A DNA stretch of 52,143 nucleotides from positions 1 to 52,143 of the forward strand of contig JAOUPR010000015.1 of the NCBI GenBank assembly GCA_029879725.1, read 5' to 3'. The notes beneath the pieces are model-generated. The model saw only the letters and a program-made list of their open reading frames with translations, did not search any database and was not told where the DNA came from. Shown one piece after another: positions 1 to 8,848 of the stretch; the first letter of the stretch is position 1, and every line of letters starts with the position of its first letter. The stretch comes from Gemmatimonadota bacterium. Lineage in GTDB: Bacteria > Gemmatimonadota > Gemmatimonadetes > Longimicrobiales > Gaopeijiaceae. A program made the translations under genes and the position numbers.

Positions 1-2126
1 CAGCCCGGGAGCGCAAGCGCCGAGAACATCTCCGCGTTCATTCTCTGCGTGTACGTGAAGCCCTTCATCACCTCGGTGTACGGGAGGATGTTCACGATGG
101 CGATATGTCCCTCGTAGTTCCGCAACCAGCGTTCGAGGAGTGGCACCGCGGCGGCGGGGTCCTCCCGGGTGGCCACCACCAGCGCGCTCCCCGAAGCGTA
201 GGAATGCTGCGGATACGCGAAATAGACCACCGGCTCGGGGTCGATGAGGAGGTCCCGCACGCGTGCGTCGGTCACGATCCCCACGATCTCGAACGACCGG
301 TCGTCCACGCCTTCCGATCCGGCCCACCACAGCCGGCGCCCCACCGGGTTGATCCCGGAGTAGAAGCGGTCGGCGAGGGCCCGGTTCACCACGGCCACGC
401 CCGGAGCGCCCAGCGTGTCCGTTTCGGTGAAGGCTCGTCCACCGATCACCGCCATCCCCATCGTCTCGAAGAACCCCGGGATCACCCTCGATTGGACGAT
501 GTTCGGCTCCTCGGCCACGCCCTCCATGCGCAGAGGGCCCGCCCCGTGGGGCGACAGCGGAGCCTGGTCCGAGATGGAGGCGGACCGGACCCACGGTTCC
601 TCCGCCAGTCGGGCCGCCAGGGTGCGGAAGTAGAGGTCCCGCTCCGGCACCGTGACTCCCGTGCTGCTGGTCGAGATGTAGCTCGCCAAGATGCTCGGGT
701 ACTCGAAGCCCGGGTCCAGGTCGGCGACCACGCGCATGGACTCGAGCACCACCCCCGCCACCGAAAGGAGCACCACGGTGAGCGCCACCTGGGCCGAGAG
801 GAGGATGGCCCGCGTGCCGGGGATACGCCGTCCGAAGGCGCCGGCGGGCGGGTCGGACGCGGTCCCGGCCTCCGACTTGAGCACGTCGGCCACGTTCCTC
901 CGTGACACCTGGAGCGCGGGGAGGAGCCCGGCGAGGACGCAGGCGACCAGGGTGACGGCGACCCCGAACATCACGACGCCGGCATCCAGGGTCGCCTCCC
1001 GGGCCACGTTCGCTCCCCATACGCTGGGTCGAGCGAAATACGACCCCAGTCGGGCGCTGGCGGGCACGGCCAGGACAAAGCCCGCCACTCCCGCGACCAC
1101 GGAGAGGATCGCGCTTTCGGCCACCACCTGCCGCACGAGTTGGAGTCGGGAGGCTCCCAGGGCCGCGCGCATGGCCATCTCCCTCTTGCGCTCGGCGCCG
1201 GCCGTCAGGAGGAGGCTTCCCACGTTGGCGCACACCAGGAGGAAGAGTCCCAACGCTCCCGCGATCATCATGCGGATTTCGGAGGACTCGGCCGCGCGAG
1301 CCCGTGGGTCGATCCAGGTGACCGGCGCCACCGCCACCCGCCGGGGATTGCCGGCGGCGCGGGGGTAGGCTGCGTCCAACCCCGCCGCCACGCCCTCCAG
1401 TTCGGCTCTCGCTCGCTCCAGGGTGGTCCCTGCGCGAAGGCGAGCGTGAACGCGGATCAGCGGGAGGTCCCGGTTTTCGGAGGCCGTGGCCCAGCCGGTA
1501 TACCGGTCCTTGAACGGCTCCAGGGGGAGCCACGCGTCCGGACGGTACGACGCCAGGGATCCTCTGAATTCCGGATCCGCCACCCCGACCACCGTGTAGG
1601 GTCGGAAGTTGAAGTGGACCACCGACCCGATCACCGACGGATCTCCGTTCCACTGCCGCTGCCACCACCCGTGGGAGATCACCGCCACCGGTTCCGCACC
1701 GGGTCGGTCGTCGTCCACGGTGAGAGCACGACCCGCGCTGATCTTCACGTCGAGCACCGGGAAGAAGGCCCCCGACACCGCCTCGAGGAAGACGACTTCG
1801 GTGGTGGCCTCGTGGCGCACGCTGGCGGCGTATCCCGCCTGTGCGGCCGACATTCCCTCCAAGGTCCCCGTAGCGCCGGAGGCGTAGTCCAGGTAGTCGA
1901 GGTAGGAGATGTCCTGGAAGGCGTCTTCCCTGTCCACGCCGATGAGTTGGACCAATCCGCGGGCATCCACTCCGGGAAACGGTTGCCGGAACCCGTTCAC
2001 GTACGTGAAGACCCCGATCGAGGCGGCCAGTCCGGCGGATAGAATGCACACGATCATGAGCGTGCGCACCGGTCGGCGGGCCAGGGCCCGGGCAGCGGAG
2101 CGCAGATCGCGAAGGATGCCGGTCAT
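1..2126 (-). CDS. ADOP-family ABC transporter permease (MacB/FtsX-like), C-terminus outside the window
   Basis: About 708 residues are visible and the reading frame is open to the window edge, so the C-terminal part is missing. The N-terminus (MTGILRDLRSAARALARRP, then a hydrophobic helix) and the following periplasmic MacB_PCD region with phrases such as VVGVADPEFRGS are typical of the long orphan permeases described in Acidobacteria and relatives. A first FtsX-type four-helix block follows around residues 290-420 (AERKREMAMRAALGASR is the usual coupling-helix signature), then a second periplasmic region. The start is the first ATG of the frame and has only a weak ribosome-binding site. No ATPase gene is adjacent in the window; the lone ATPase at 27353-28084 is a possible but unproven partner. 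The substrate cannot be told from the sequence; the family is linked to drug, peptide or lipoprotein export. Confidence 0.85.
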   Translation of the reverse strand, partial: MTGILRDLRSAARALARRPVRTLMIVCILSAGLAASIGVFTYVNGFRQPFPGVDARGLVQLIGVDREDAFQDISYLDYLDYASGATGTLEGMSAAQAGYAASVRHEATTEVVFLEAVSGAFFPVLDVKISAGRALTVDDDRPGAEPVAVISHGWWQRQWNGDPSVIGSVVHFNFRPYTVVGVADPEFRGSLASYRPDAWLPLEPFKDRYTGWATASENRDLPLIRVHARLRAGTTLERARAELEGVAAGLDAAYPRAAGNPRRVAVAPVTWIDPRARAAESSEIRMMIAGALGLFLLVCANVGSLLLTAGAERKREMAMRAALGASRLQLVRQVVAESAILSVVAGVAGFVLAVPASARLGSYFARPSVWGANVAREATLDAGVVMFGVAVTLVACVLAGLLPALQVSRRNVADVLKSEAGTASDPPAGAFGRRIPGTRAILLSAQVALTVVLLSVAGVVLESMRVVADLDPGFEYPSILASYISTSSTGVTVPERDLYFRTLAARLAEEPWVRSASISDQAPLSPHGAGPLRMEGVAEEPNIVQSRVIPGFFETMGMAVIGGRAFTETDTLGAPGVAVVNRALADRFYSGINPVGRRLWWAGSEGVDDRSFEIVGIVTDARVRDLLIDPEPVVYFAYPQHSYASGSALVVATREDPAAAVPLLERWLRNYEGHIAIVNILPYTEVMKGFTYTQRMNAEMFSALALPG

Positions 2127-2335
2127 GGGGTGGAGTCGTGGAGTGGTCCGGGGCGCGGTGGGATCAACGTATGGCACTTCTCGTCCGTCGGCATCCGCTT
2201 CACGCTCGTGGCGGACCGATGAGACCGCGGATTTCAGCGGATCTCTCGTCCGGGCTTCCGGGGTAGTACTATCCCTGCGTGGGGCGAGTCCGTTCGGTCG
2301 CCCGTGGATTTCCACCCCTCCGGTACAGGACGCCT

Positions 2336-2815
2336 ATGCGTTTCAGGAGTGCGATGATTGCCGCCGGCTTCTTCACGGCCGGCGGATGCTTCCAGTATCT
2401 CCCCTCCACTCCGCAGGAGATCGCCCCGGGCCAGTCGGTCCGGGTGCGACTCACCCCGGAGGAGGCGAGCCGCTTCGCCGACCTTCGCCTGGCGAGCCCG
2501 CGTCTCCTGGAAGGAACGGTCGTCGACCGGAGTGCGTCCGCGTTCATGCTCGACGCGTCCGTGGGGGGGCGAGCCGCGGGGGACGGGAGTGTCGCTCTCT
2601 CGCAGAGGGTGAACGTCCCGCTTTCGGGGATCGTCGAGGTGGAACGGAAGGAGATGGATCGGGCTCGAACCTCGCTCCTGGTGGGCGGTGGTGTCGCGCT
2701 GGCCACCGTCATGTTGGTCAAGGCGGGCGGAGCGTTCGGCGGGTCCGAGCCGCCGTCCGGTGGGGGGACGGAGTTCAGGAGCACCTCTCTCTTCCGCATC
2801 GTCCTCCCGTTCTGA
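2336..2815 (+). CDS. Small putative lipoprotein of unknown function
   Basis: A 159-residue protein that I do not recognise. It starts MRFRSAMIAAGFFTAGGC, which resembles a short lipoprotein signal with a cysteine at residue 18. The first half is polar and contains LTPEEASRFADLRLASPR; a hydrophobic glycine/alanine-rich segment near residues 110-130 could be a membrane helix or a packed glycine-rich strand. The frame stays open upstream, but the start at MRFRS gives the natural signal sequence. The gene is convergent with the SusD gene and shares its hairpin terminator. The function is unknown; an envelope location is inferred from the N-terminus only. Confidence 0.6.
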   Translation: MRFRSAMIAAGFFTAGGCFQYLPSTPQEIAPGQSVRVRLTPEEASRFADLRLASPRLLEGTVVDRSASAFMLDASVGGRAAGDGSVALSQRVNVPLSGIVEVERKEMDRARTSLLVGGGVALATVMLVKAGGAFGGSEPPSGGGTEFRSTSLFRIVLPF

Positions 2816-2849
2816 CGTCACCACTCTCGCGCCGCGGGGCACAAGAAGT

Positions 2850-2879
2850 CGGCCCCGCCCGGATGTCCGGGCGGGGCCG
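2850..2879. terminator. Bidirectional hairpin terminator between convergent genes
   Basis: A perfect 12-14 bp GC stem (GGCCCCGCCCGG pairing with CCGGGCGGGGCC) around an ATGT loop lies between the convergent small lipoprotein gene and the SusD gene. There is no long T tract on either side, so termination efficiency is uncertain. Confidence 0.65.
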
Positions 2880-2909
2880 CTCCACTACGTCATCCTTTCG
2901 TTGCCCGCG

Positions 2910-4193
2910 TCAGGGCTGCAACGGGATGTTGGGGTTCGCCTCGCGCTCCGCCTTGGGGATCGGGTAGCAGAGGCTCTGACCGGCGTCGAGATACGACTCG
3001 GCTGCGCCGGCCGTTTCCCGAAGGTCGAGGGTACCGGGGGTATTGTTGGCGTCCCACCGGTACAGGTCGCCGAGACGGCGCCCTTCGAGCCAGAGCTCGA
3101 TTCCCCGCTCACGCTTGAAGAGCGTCCACGCTTCGGCCAGACTGGCCGGAGCCAGGTCCGCCAGGCCGAGGTCGGCCCGGCGGGCGTTGAGGATGTTCAT
3201 GGCCTCGGTATACGTTCCGTCCATCAGGAGCTTCTCCGCCTCGATGAGGCGCATCTCGTATCCCGAAGAGAGGCGGATGTCCGAGCCGCGATCGGCGTGC
3301 TTGAGCTGCCGGAAGAAGCTCACACGGGCTCCCACCACACCCACGGAGGCATCGCCGAGAAGCCCGGTGTCCGTCCACGGCACACGCGGATCGTCGGTGG
3401 CGGTGAAGTACGCCTCATACGGAGTGTTCCATACCGTCACAGCGCGGTACGGCTGGTCGGCGCCGGCGAAGTAGATCCGGTTGAACTCATTCTGTTGGGC
3501 CTCCTCGTACCGCGCGTCGAACGCGAAACCCGTGGGCACCTGGGCGGCGTCGGAGAGCGCTCCAGCCCAGTTCCCCAGATGCGCCCGAACCGACGCGCGC
3601 CCGGCGTATGCCGCAGTCTTCTGCGCAGCGAGAGTGGCGACGCTTCCCGCGGCGTCGATGGCCGTGGTGAACCACGTCTCGGCGCGCTGGAGCATCTCCG
3701 TTCGCGAGACGATGGGGCCGCCGTCGACGGCCGCCTCACACCAGTTCTCACCGATGAGGCGGTTGGCGTAGGCGGCGTACAGCGCCGCCTCCACCGCCGG
3801 CTTGTACCCGGCGGTCCCGCCCTCGTAGGTCTCCCCGAAACGGGCAAACCCGCTTTCTCCTATGTAGCGTGACTGCTGGACGCTCTGCCATCCGTCGTAG
3901 ATGTGCTCATCGTCGTAGATGAGGAGCCCGGCCTGCTGGTTGATGGAGATGCCGAACGACGAGGTGGACCCGGCGGGGAACGTCTCCCGGGTCACCGCGG
4001 AGGTGGTGTACGCCACCTCGTTCAAAGCGTCGAACAGCATCCGGGCCGAGCCGTTGGCCACGGCCTGATGGGCTTCGGGGTTGTCCAGGAAGGCATCGTC
4101 CGTGGGCCCCGGGTTGGTCACGTCGAAGTTGCATGCGGAGGCGGCGAGGATGTACGCGCTCGCCAAGCCAAACCGCTTCAAGTGCTGCATCAT
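2910..4193 (-). CDS. SusD/RagB-family nutrient-binding outer-membrane lipoprotein
   Basis: This 427-residue protein has a lipoprotein signal (lipobox ILAASAC, cysteine near residue 21) followed by NFDVTNPGPTDDAFLDNP, the classic SusD N-terminal segment. The C-terminal third has the usual RIYFAGADQ, FKRERGIELWLEGRRLGDLYRW and CYPIPKAEREANPNI phrases of SusD/RagB proteins. The start is the ATG-ATG pair preceded by AAAGGAGA; the longer frame upstream overlaps the SusC gene and is not used. It lies 29 bp after the SusC stop and is co-transcribed with it. SusD proteins sit as lids on the SusC channel and deliver glycans or peptides. No glycoside hydrolase is nearby and peptidases are frequent in the window, so peptide uptake is the more likely role (inference). 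Confidence 0.93.
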   Translation of the reverse strand: MMQHLKRFGLASAYILAASACNFDVTNPGPTDDAFLDNPEAHQAVANGSARMLFDALNEVAYTTSAVTRETFPAGSTSSFGISINQQAGLLIYDDEHIYDGWQSVQQSRYIGESGFARFGETYEGGTAGYKPAVEAALYAAYANRLIGENWCEAAVDGGPIVSRTEMLQRAETWFTTAIDAAGSVATLAAQKTAAYAGRASVRAHLGNWAGALSDAAQVPTGFAFDARYEEAQQNEFNRIYFAGADQPYRAVTVWNTPYEAYFTATDDPRVPWTDTGLLGDASVGVVGARVSFFRQLKHADRGSDIRLSSGYEMRLIEAEKLLMDGTYTEAMNILNARRADLGLADLAPASLAEAWTLFKRERGIELWLEGRRLGDLYRWDANNTPGTLDLRETAGAAESYLDAGQSLCYPIPKAEREANPNIPLQP

Positions 4194-4222
4194 GATCGGT
4201 TCTCCTTTGCGTGCGGCGGACA

Positions 4223-7174
4223 TCAGAACACCACCCTGAGCGAAGCGACGAACGAGGCTGCCGGCGGGATGTGCTCGGTGATGCTCGGCACCTGGGTGCC
4301 GAACCCGCCATTGCTCACCATCTCCGGATCGAAGATGGGGAAGTCGTCGTTCCTCCACCGATAGAAGTTCTGGGCGGAGAGGGTGAGTGTGCTGTTGGCG
4401 CTCCCGGGGATCAGGTCCCCCAGCGGCACCCGGGCCGTCACGTCACGGATCTTGAAGAAGTCGGCCTTGTGGATCATGGTCCCGCGCCGGTAGAAGCGAC
4501 GGTCGCACCAGTACCGCAGAGAGGCCGGTGCCTGGTCACCGATCCCGTTGTCGGTGTACTCGTAGTACTCGGCGCACGTGGGCCACCGGATGTTCCGGTT
4601 CACGCCCTCGTTGGACGGTCCGTCGTAGATGAAGTGACCGCCCTGGTACTCGCCGCGTGCCGTGATCTCGATCCCCTTGGGCATCCGGAGTGCGGCGTTG
4701 AAGCCGAACACCTTCGTCGGCGCCTGGGGCCCGATGGGGACGTCCAGGTTCACGCAGGCGTCCCCGGGCTGCACGCGGCTGTCGGTGCAGGAGTACTGGG
4801 GGTTGCTGAGGGCATCGGGGTTCTCGATGGTCACACCCCGGATGAGGGTGACGGGGTACCCCTCCTCGATCCAGGACCCGCCTCCGCTGAAGGGGGCCGC
4901 CCCACCGAGGGAGAGCACCTCGGAGTGGTTGGTGTAGATGCTGGCCCCCAGGTCGACGCCCCAGTTCTCCGTATCGTAGAGCGTGCTGCGGAGATTGAGC
5001 TCGATCCCTTTGTTCTCCAACTCACCCACGTTCTCGAGCTGCGACGTCGCGAATCCTTCCGACGCCGGATGGCGCACCGCGAAAAGGCCGTCGGTGGTCT
5101 TCTGGTGGTACCAGGTGAAGTCGGCCGCGAGGCGATCACTGAAGCCGGACCAGTCGAATCCGACCTCCGTCTCCCCCGTCCGCTCCGGGCCCAGGTTGGG
5201 GTTCCCGAGGTTCTCGGGGAGGTAGGTGGGCTGACCGCCGTACCCGATGGGGCGCCACGTCCGCACGGCATCGAAGGTCCCGGGTGCCCGTCCGGACTGG
5301 CCGTAGGCGGCCCGGAGCTTCAGGGCGCCGTAGTCGTCGTTCCAGAATCCCTCGTCGGACACCACCCACGACGCCGAGACCTTGGGGTACGCCTGGAGCC
5401 CCAACGCGGAGCCGAAGGCGGAGTTTCCGTCCACCCGGATACCCGCGGTGAGGAAATACTTGTCCTTCATGTTGTAGAGCGCCTGTCCGAAGAAGCCGGC
5501 GTTCACTTCCCGGATGCGGGTCTCCCAACTCAGTCGGTTGGCGCCGGCGTCCACGTCCGGCTCACCCGGTCCGGCGAAGTCGGTACCCTCCGCCTGCACC
5601 ACTCGCGTTTCGGTTGTGACGCTCTGGCCTCCGGCGGAGAGGGTGAGGGAGTTCTCCCCCATGTCGTACTTGTAGCTCCCCACCAGGTCGGCGGTGAGCG
5701 TCGTGTAGTTGCGGCTGTCGGTGTACAGCTTCCCGCCGGGGAGCTGCCGATACCCGTAGGGGCGGAGCTGCCGGTTGTCCTGGACCGCCTGGTCGAACCC
5801 GACCGTGAAGCGGGAGTTGAAGGCCCCGCCGGGGTCGTAGCTCACCGTGGAGCCGAGTACGAAGCGGTCCACCCGCGTGCGAACGTCCTGCGCCAGCACG
5901 AGCCCGATGGTGTCGGGGTTCCCGTTGGCGAAGTAGTTCCGCTCACGTCGGAAGGCGTTGAGGGTGAGCCCCTGGGCGTTGTTCCCCGCCGGGGTGTTCT
6001 GGATCTCCGTGCGGTTGTACGCCGAGTTGATCTGTACGGTGATGGCGTCGAGGGGGGTGAAGGTGAAGTTTCCACGCATCCCCGTCTTGTTCTCGTGGTC
6101 CAGGGGGAGAACGCCTTCGTTGCCGTCCCACTGCCCGGAAAGGAAGTACTGGAGCGTCTGGGCCCCGCCCGCCACGCTCATGGAGTACTTCTGCCGGTAC
6201 CCGTTCCGGAGGAAGGGATCCAGGTTCATGTACTTGTACGAGTACTCTCCCTGTGGCGTCTCGGAGAAGCTCGCGTCGCCCACGGGGCGAACGTCCACGT
6301 CCGGAGCGAAGGGGAGGAGCTTGTTGAAGCCCTGGTCCACCTGCATGGTCCACCGGGGAGCCCCCTGCGACCCCCGCTTGGTGAAGATCTGGATCACGCC
6401 GGCCGCCGCCTCGGTGCCGTAGAGGGTGGAGGCCGCCGACCCCTTGATGACCTCGATGCGCTCGATGTCGTTGGGGTTGATGTCGTTCAATGGAGACGCC
6501 GTGACGTTCCCGCCACGTCCCGCGCCTTCCGTGGGGGAGATGTTCCGGGCGTACGGCTCACTCCGGACCCGGACGCCGTCCACGTAGATGATGGGCTGGT
6601 TGGACTGGGATACGGACACCGATCCGCGCAGGCGGATCTGGGCACCCGAACCCGACGACCCGTTGCCGGCGGAGACCAGGAGCCCCGGCGACTGGGCCTG
6701 GAGCATCTGGTCCACGCTCGGCTGGGGCGCGGCCAGGTCGGTGGCGGAGATCTGGACGATGGAGTTCCCGATCTCGCGCCGGCGGGCGGCGCCGGCGGTT
6801 CCCGTCACCACGATGTCGTCCAGACCGAGGGCCTCGTCGCCCAGGGTGAAGTTCAGCGACGTGACCTGCCCCGCCGTGACCGTGACCGACTGGGTGAGCG
6901 TCTGATACCCGATCCGAACGGCCCTGACCTCGTACGTTCCGGGAGCCACGTTCCGGATGAGGTAGCGCCCGTTGGAGGCCGTGAGCCCACCCATCTGGGT
7001 TCCCACGATGAACACCTGGACTTCGGAGAGGGGAGCCATGGAGGTCGACGTGACCTGCCCTGTGATGGTTCCCAGGTTCTGCGCAGCGGCGGGTGCCGCG
7101 AGCACCGCCGCCAGGAGCGTTGCGGCGCACAAGCGCGCAAATCGCCCCAGGGTATTTGACATGGAATGGAACAT
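4223..7174 (-). CDS. SusC/RagA-family TonB-linked outer-membrane transporter
   Basis: This 983-residue protein has a cleavable signal ending LAAVLAAPAAAQ, a carboxypeptidase-regulatory-like beta-sandwich (about residues 35-115, containing GRYLIRNVAPGTYEV), a plug domain with the SusC signature RLRGSVSVSQSNQPIIYVDG, and a long C-terminal beta-barrel finishing in a terminal hydrophobic residue. It imports substrate across the outer membrane using TonB energy, together with the SusD lipoprotein downstream. The start is the ATG at the 5' end of MFHSMSN, since GGAGGA lies 8 nt upstream; the next ATG (MSNTLG) has no ribosome-binding site. The roughly 240 bases upstream hold no other gene and presumably the promoter. 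An almost full-length open frame runs antisense to it and is judged a composition artefact. Confidence 0.95.
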   Translation of the reverse strand: MFHSMSNTLGRFARLCAATLLAAVLAAPAAAQNLGTITGQVTSTSMAPLSEVQVFIVGTQMGGLTASNGRYLIRNVAPGTYEVRAVRIGYQTLTQSVTVTAGQVTSLNFTLGDEALGLDDIVVTGTAGAARRREIGNSIVQISATDLAAPQPSVDQMLQAQSPGLLVSAGNGSSGSGAQIRLRGSVSVSQSNQPIIYVDGVRVRSEPYARNISPTEGAGRGGNVTASPLNDINPNDIERIEVIKGSAASTLYGTEAAAGVIQIFTKRGSQGAPRWTMQVDQGFNKLLPFAPDVDVRPVGDASFSETPQGEYSYKYMNLDPFLRNGYRQKYSMSVAGGAQTLQYFLSGQWDGNEGVLPLDHENKTGMRGNFTFTPLDAITVQINSAYNRTEIQNTPAGNNAQGLTLNAFRRERNYFANGNPDTIGLVLAQDVRTRVDRFVLGSTVSYDPGGAFNSRFTVGFDQAVQDNRQLRPYGYRQLPGGKLYTDSRNYTTLTADLVGSYKYDMGENSLTLSAGGQSVTTETRVVQAEGTDFAGPGEPDVDAGANRLSWETRIREVNAGFFGQALYNMKDKYFLTAGIRVDGNSAFGSALGLQAYPKVSASWVVSDEGFWNDDYGALKLRAAYGQSGRAPGTFDAVRTWRPIGYGGQPTYLPENLGNPNLGPERTGETEVGFDWSGFSDRLAADFTWYHQKTTDGLFAVRHPASEGFATSQLENVGELENKGIELNLRSTLYDTENWGVDLGASIYTNHSEVLSLGGAAPFSGGGSWIEEGYPVTLIRGVTIENPDALSNPQYSCTDSRVQPGDACVNLDVPIGPQAPTKVFGFNAALRMPKGIEITARGEYQGGHFIYDGPSNEGVNRNIRWPTCAEYYEYTDNGIGDQAPASLRYWCDRRFYRRGTMIHKADFFKIRDVTARVPLGDLIPGSANSTLTLSAQNFYRWRNDDFPIFDPEMVSNGGFGTQVPSITEHIPPAASFVASLRVVF

Positions 7175-7412
7175 GAAACCAGTCCTCCGCGTGGATGTGG
7201 ATCCACCACCCACACGGATGGAAGGCTGGCTCCGCCCATGGAGTGGCAATGACACTTTGACCGCTATGACCACAGCCGAGCACCTGAGCGGAGACACCGG
7301 ACGGCGTACTCCGGAGGGGCGACGAGTCAGGGTGGTGAGGGCCCTGGGCGACCTCGTCCAATCACACAAGAATCTGATCGCGGGGAGCGTTCGTCAAGGC
7401 GCTGGGGAGGGC

Positions 7413-7451
7413 GAAAAAAAAGGGGTGACGACCCCTGCGGGTCGCCACCCC
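7413..7451 (-). terminator. Rho-independent terminator of the YbaK gene
   Basis: Read on the minus strand, a 13-bp stem (GGGGTGGCGACCC with its partner, one G-U pair) and a short GCAG-type loop are followed by eight T residues. It lies just after the YbaK stop codon and is a textbook intrinsic terminator. Confidence 0.9.
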
Positions 7452-7470
7452 CTCCAGAGGAATTCCGACG

Positions 7471-7938
7471 TCAGTTCCGCGTGGACAGGATCCCCACCGT
7501 GGGCTTGACCAGGCGCTCGAAATCCGCGTAGGCGAGCCTCACCAACTCGGTGTGCGTTCCGGCGTTGAAGGTGATCTCCTCGTCCTCGCGAAGTCGTTGG
7601 TCCACGAATACGTCCACGTCCCACAGATTGCCGAAGGGAGGCATGGCCCCGACCTCGCACTGTGGAAAGATGTCCGCGAACTCGTCTTCGGACGCGAGCT
7701 CCACCTCTTCCGCGCCACAGAACTCCTTGAGCCGGCGTTGGCTCACGTGATCGGGAGCCGGGAGCACCACCATGGCCATGCGGCCGTCCACCTTGACCAT
7801 GACCGTCTTGGCGAGCTCCTTCCCGGGCACGTGTGCCCGTGCAGCGATTTCCTGCGCCGTGAAGGCGGGGGAGTGCTTGATCGTCACGAACCGGACGTCG
7901 TTCGCCTCCAGATACTCCGTGAGTCGATTGACCGGCAT
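7471..7938 (-). CDS. YbaK/EbsC-family aminoacyl-tRNA deacylase (ProXp-like)
   Basis: A 155-residue single-domain protein of the YbaK/prolyl-tRNA-deacylase family, which hydrolyses mischarged aminoacyl-tRNA in the cytoplasm as a stand-alone editing factor. Visible family features are HSPAFTAQEIAARAHVPGKE, the conserved lysine in KTVMVKVDG, and the CEVGAMPPFG motif near the substrate pocket. The start at MPVNRL is supported by GGGAGG 7-8 nt upstream; a longer frame exists but adds an unrelated N-terminus. It is a single-gene transcription unit ended by a strong terminator. Which misacylated tRNA it clears (Ala- or Cys-tRNA-Pro, or another) cannot be told from the sequence. Confidence 0.88.
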   Translation of the reverse strand: MPVNRLTEYLEANDVRFVTIKHSPAFTAQEIAARAHVPGKELAKTVMVKVDGRMAMVVLPAPDHVSQRRLKEFCGAEEVELASEDEFADIFPQCEVGAMPPFGNLWDVDVFVDQRLREDEEITFNAGTHTELVRLAYADFERLVKPTVGILSTRN

Positions 7939-8134
7939 GATGCACCTCCCACTCGGTGTGCGCTGTACCGACACACTCACCCCTTCCTGGTTCCGGCGCT
8001 ATCGGGAAAGGGTGGAAAACCGTGTGGGGAAGGACCCCTTCCCCGGGGCCCCGGGGAAGGGGTATCCGGACCGTGGTGGGCCCGCGCGCGGAGAGGTGGG
8101 CACGTCCTCGACACGGGGTCCATCGAACCTCCCC

Positions 8135-8848
8135 TCAGCGCCTCTCCGCCCCGTCCTCCAACACCGGCAGCAAGACCCTCCAGACCGTTCGCGCCACGAT
8201 GCGATGCCCTTCCGCGGTGGGGTGGATCCCATCGGCCTGGTTGAGGTCGGGATCCGCCGCCACGCCTTCCAGGAGGAACGGAACCAGGCTCGCGCCGTGG
8301 CCCGCGGCCACCCGGGGGAAGACGTCACGGAAGGCCTGGGTGTATTGCGCGCCCAGATTGGGCGGGGCTTCCATCCCGGCCAGGACCACCCGGACCCCGG
8401 GGTTCCGCTCCCGGGTGCGATCGATGATGGCGGCGAGGTTGGCCTCCATGGCGGTGGGGTCCTGACCCCTCAGACCATCGTTGGCTCCCAACTCCAGCAC
8501 CAGCACGTCCACCGGATCCCGGAGGATCCAGTCGAGACGCCGGAGACCTCCCGCGCTGGTCTCTCCGGAAACGCCGGCGTTGATCGCCCGGATGGGGAGC
8601 CCCGCGCTGTCGGCCAGCGCGGCCACGCGGGCGACGTAGGCCTCGTCGGGACTCGAGAGACCCAACCCGGCGGTGAGGCTCGTCCCCAGGAACACCACCC
8701 GGGGGAGGGGGTCTTGGGAAGACGTTCCCCCTTCCCCCACGGACGGGGGTGTGTCCGGGGCGCCCCCCACCGCGGGAGTCGGCGGTCCGTCGCCTCCGCA
8801 CGCGGCCAGCATCAACACGACCACTCCCAGAAGACGGCGAGCGCGCAT
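8135..8848 (-). CDS. tesA: TesA-like SGNH/GDSL esterase (arylesterase/thioesterase), lipoprotein
   Basis: A 237-residue protein with a lipoprotein-type N-terminus (VLMLAACGG) and a SGNH hydrolase domain. Block I is VFLGTSLTAGLGL with the nucleophile serine, block III is LELGANDGLRG (G-x-N-D), and block V is DGIHPTAEGH with the catalytic Asp and His. This is the TesA / multifunctional acyl-CoA thioesterase I / lysophospholipase L1 family, which cleaves acyl esters in the periplasm. The start codon overlaps the ybbA start on the opposite strand; an alternative ATG lies 6 bp upstream. The tesA / ybbA-ybbP neighbourhood matches that of E. coli. The proline- and glycine-rich linker after the lipid cysteine suggests membrane tethering. 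Confidence 0.85.
   Translation of the reverse strand: MRARRLLGVVVLMLAACGGDGPPTPAVGGAPDTPPSVGEGGTSSQDPLPRVVFLGTSLTAGLGLSSPDEAYVARVAALADSAGLPIRAINAGVSGETSAGGLRRLDWILRDPVDVLVLELGANDGLRGQDPTAMEANLAAIIDRTRERNPGVRVVLAGMEAPPNLGAQYTQAFRDVFPRVAAGHGASLVPFLLEGVAADPDLNQADGIHPTAEGHRIVARTVWRVLLPVLEDGAERR

Noticed and set aside
4211-7159. A 982-codon open frame antisense to the SusC gene
   Set aside because: It is an exact shadow of a high-GC gene, has no start context or recognisable domain, and its composition is the reverse image of SusC codons.
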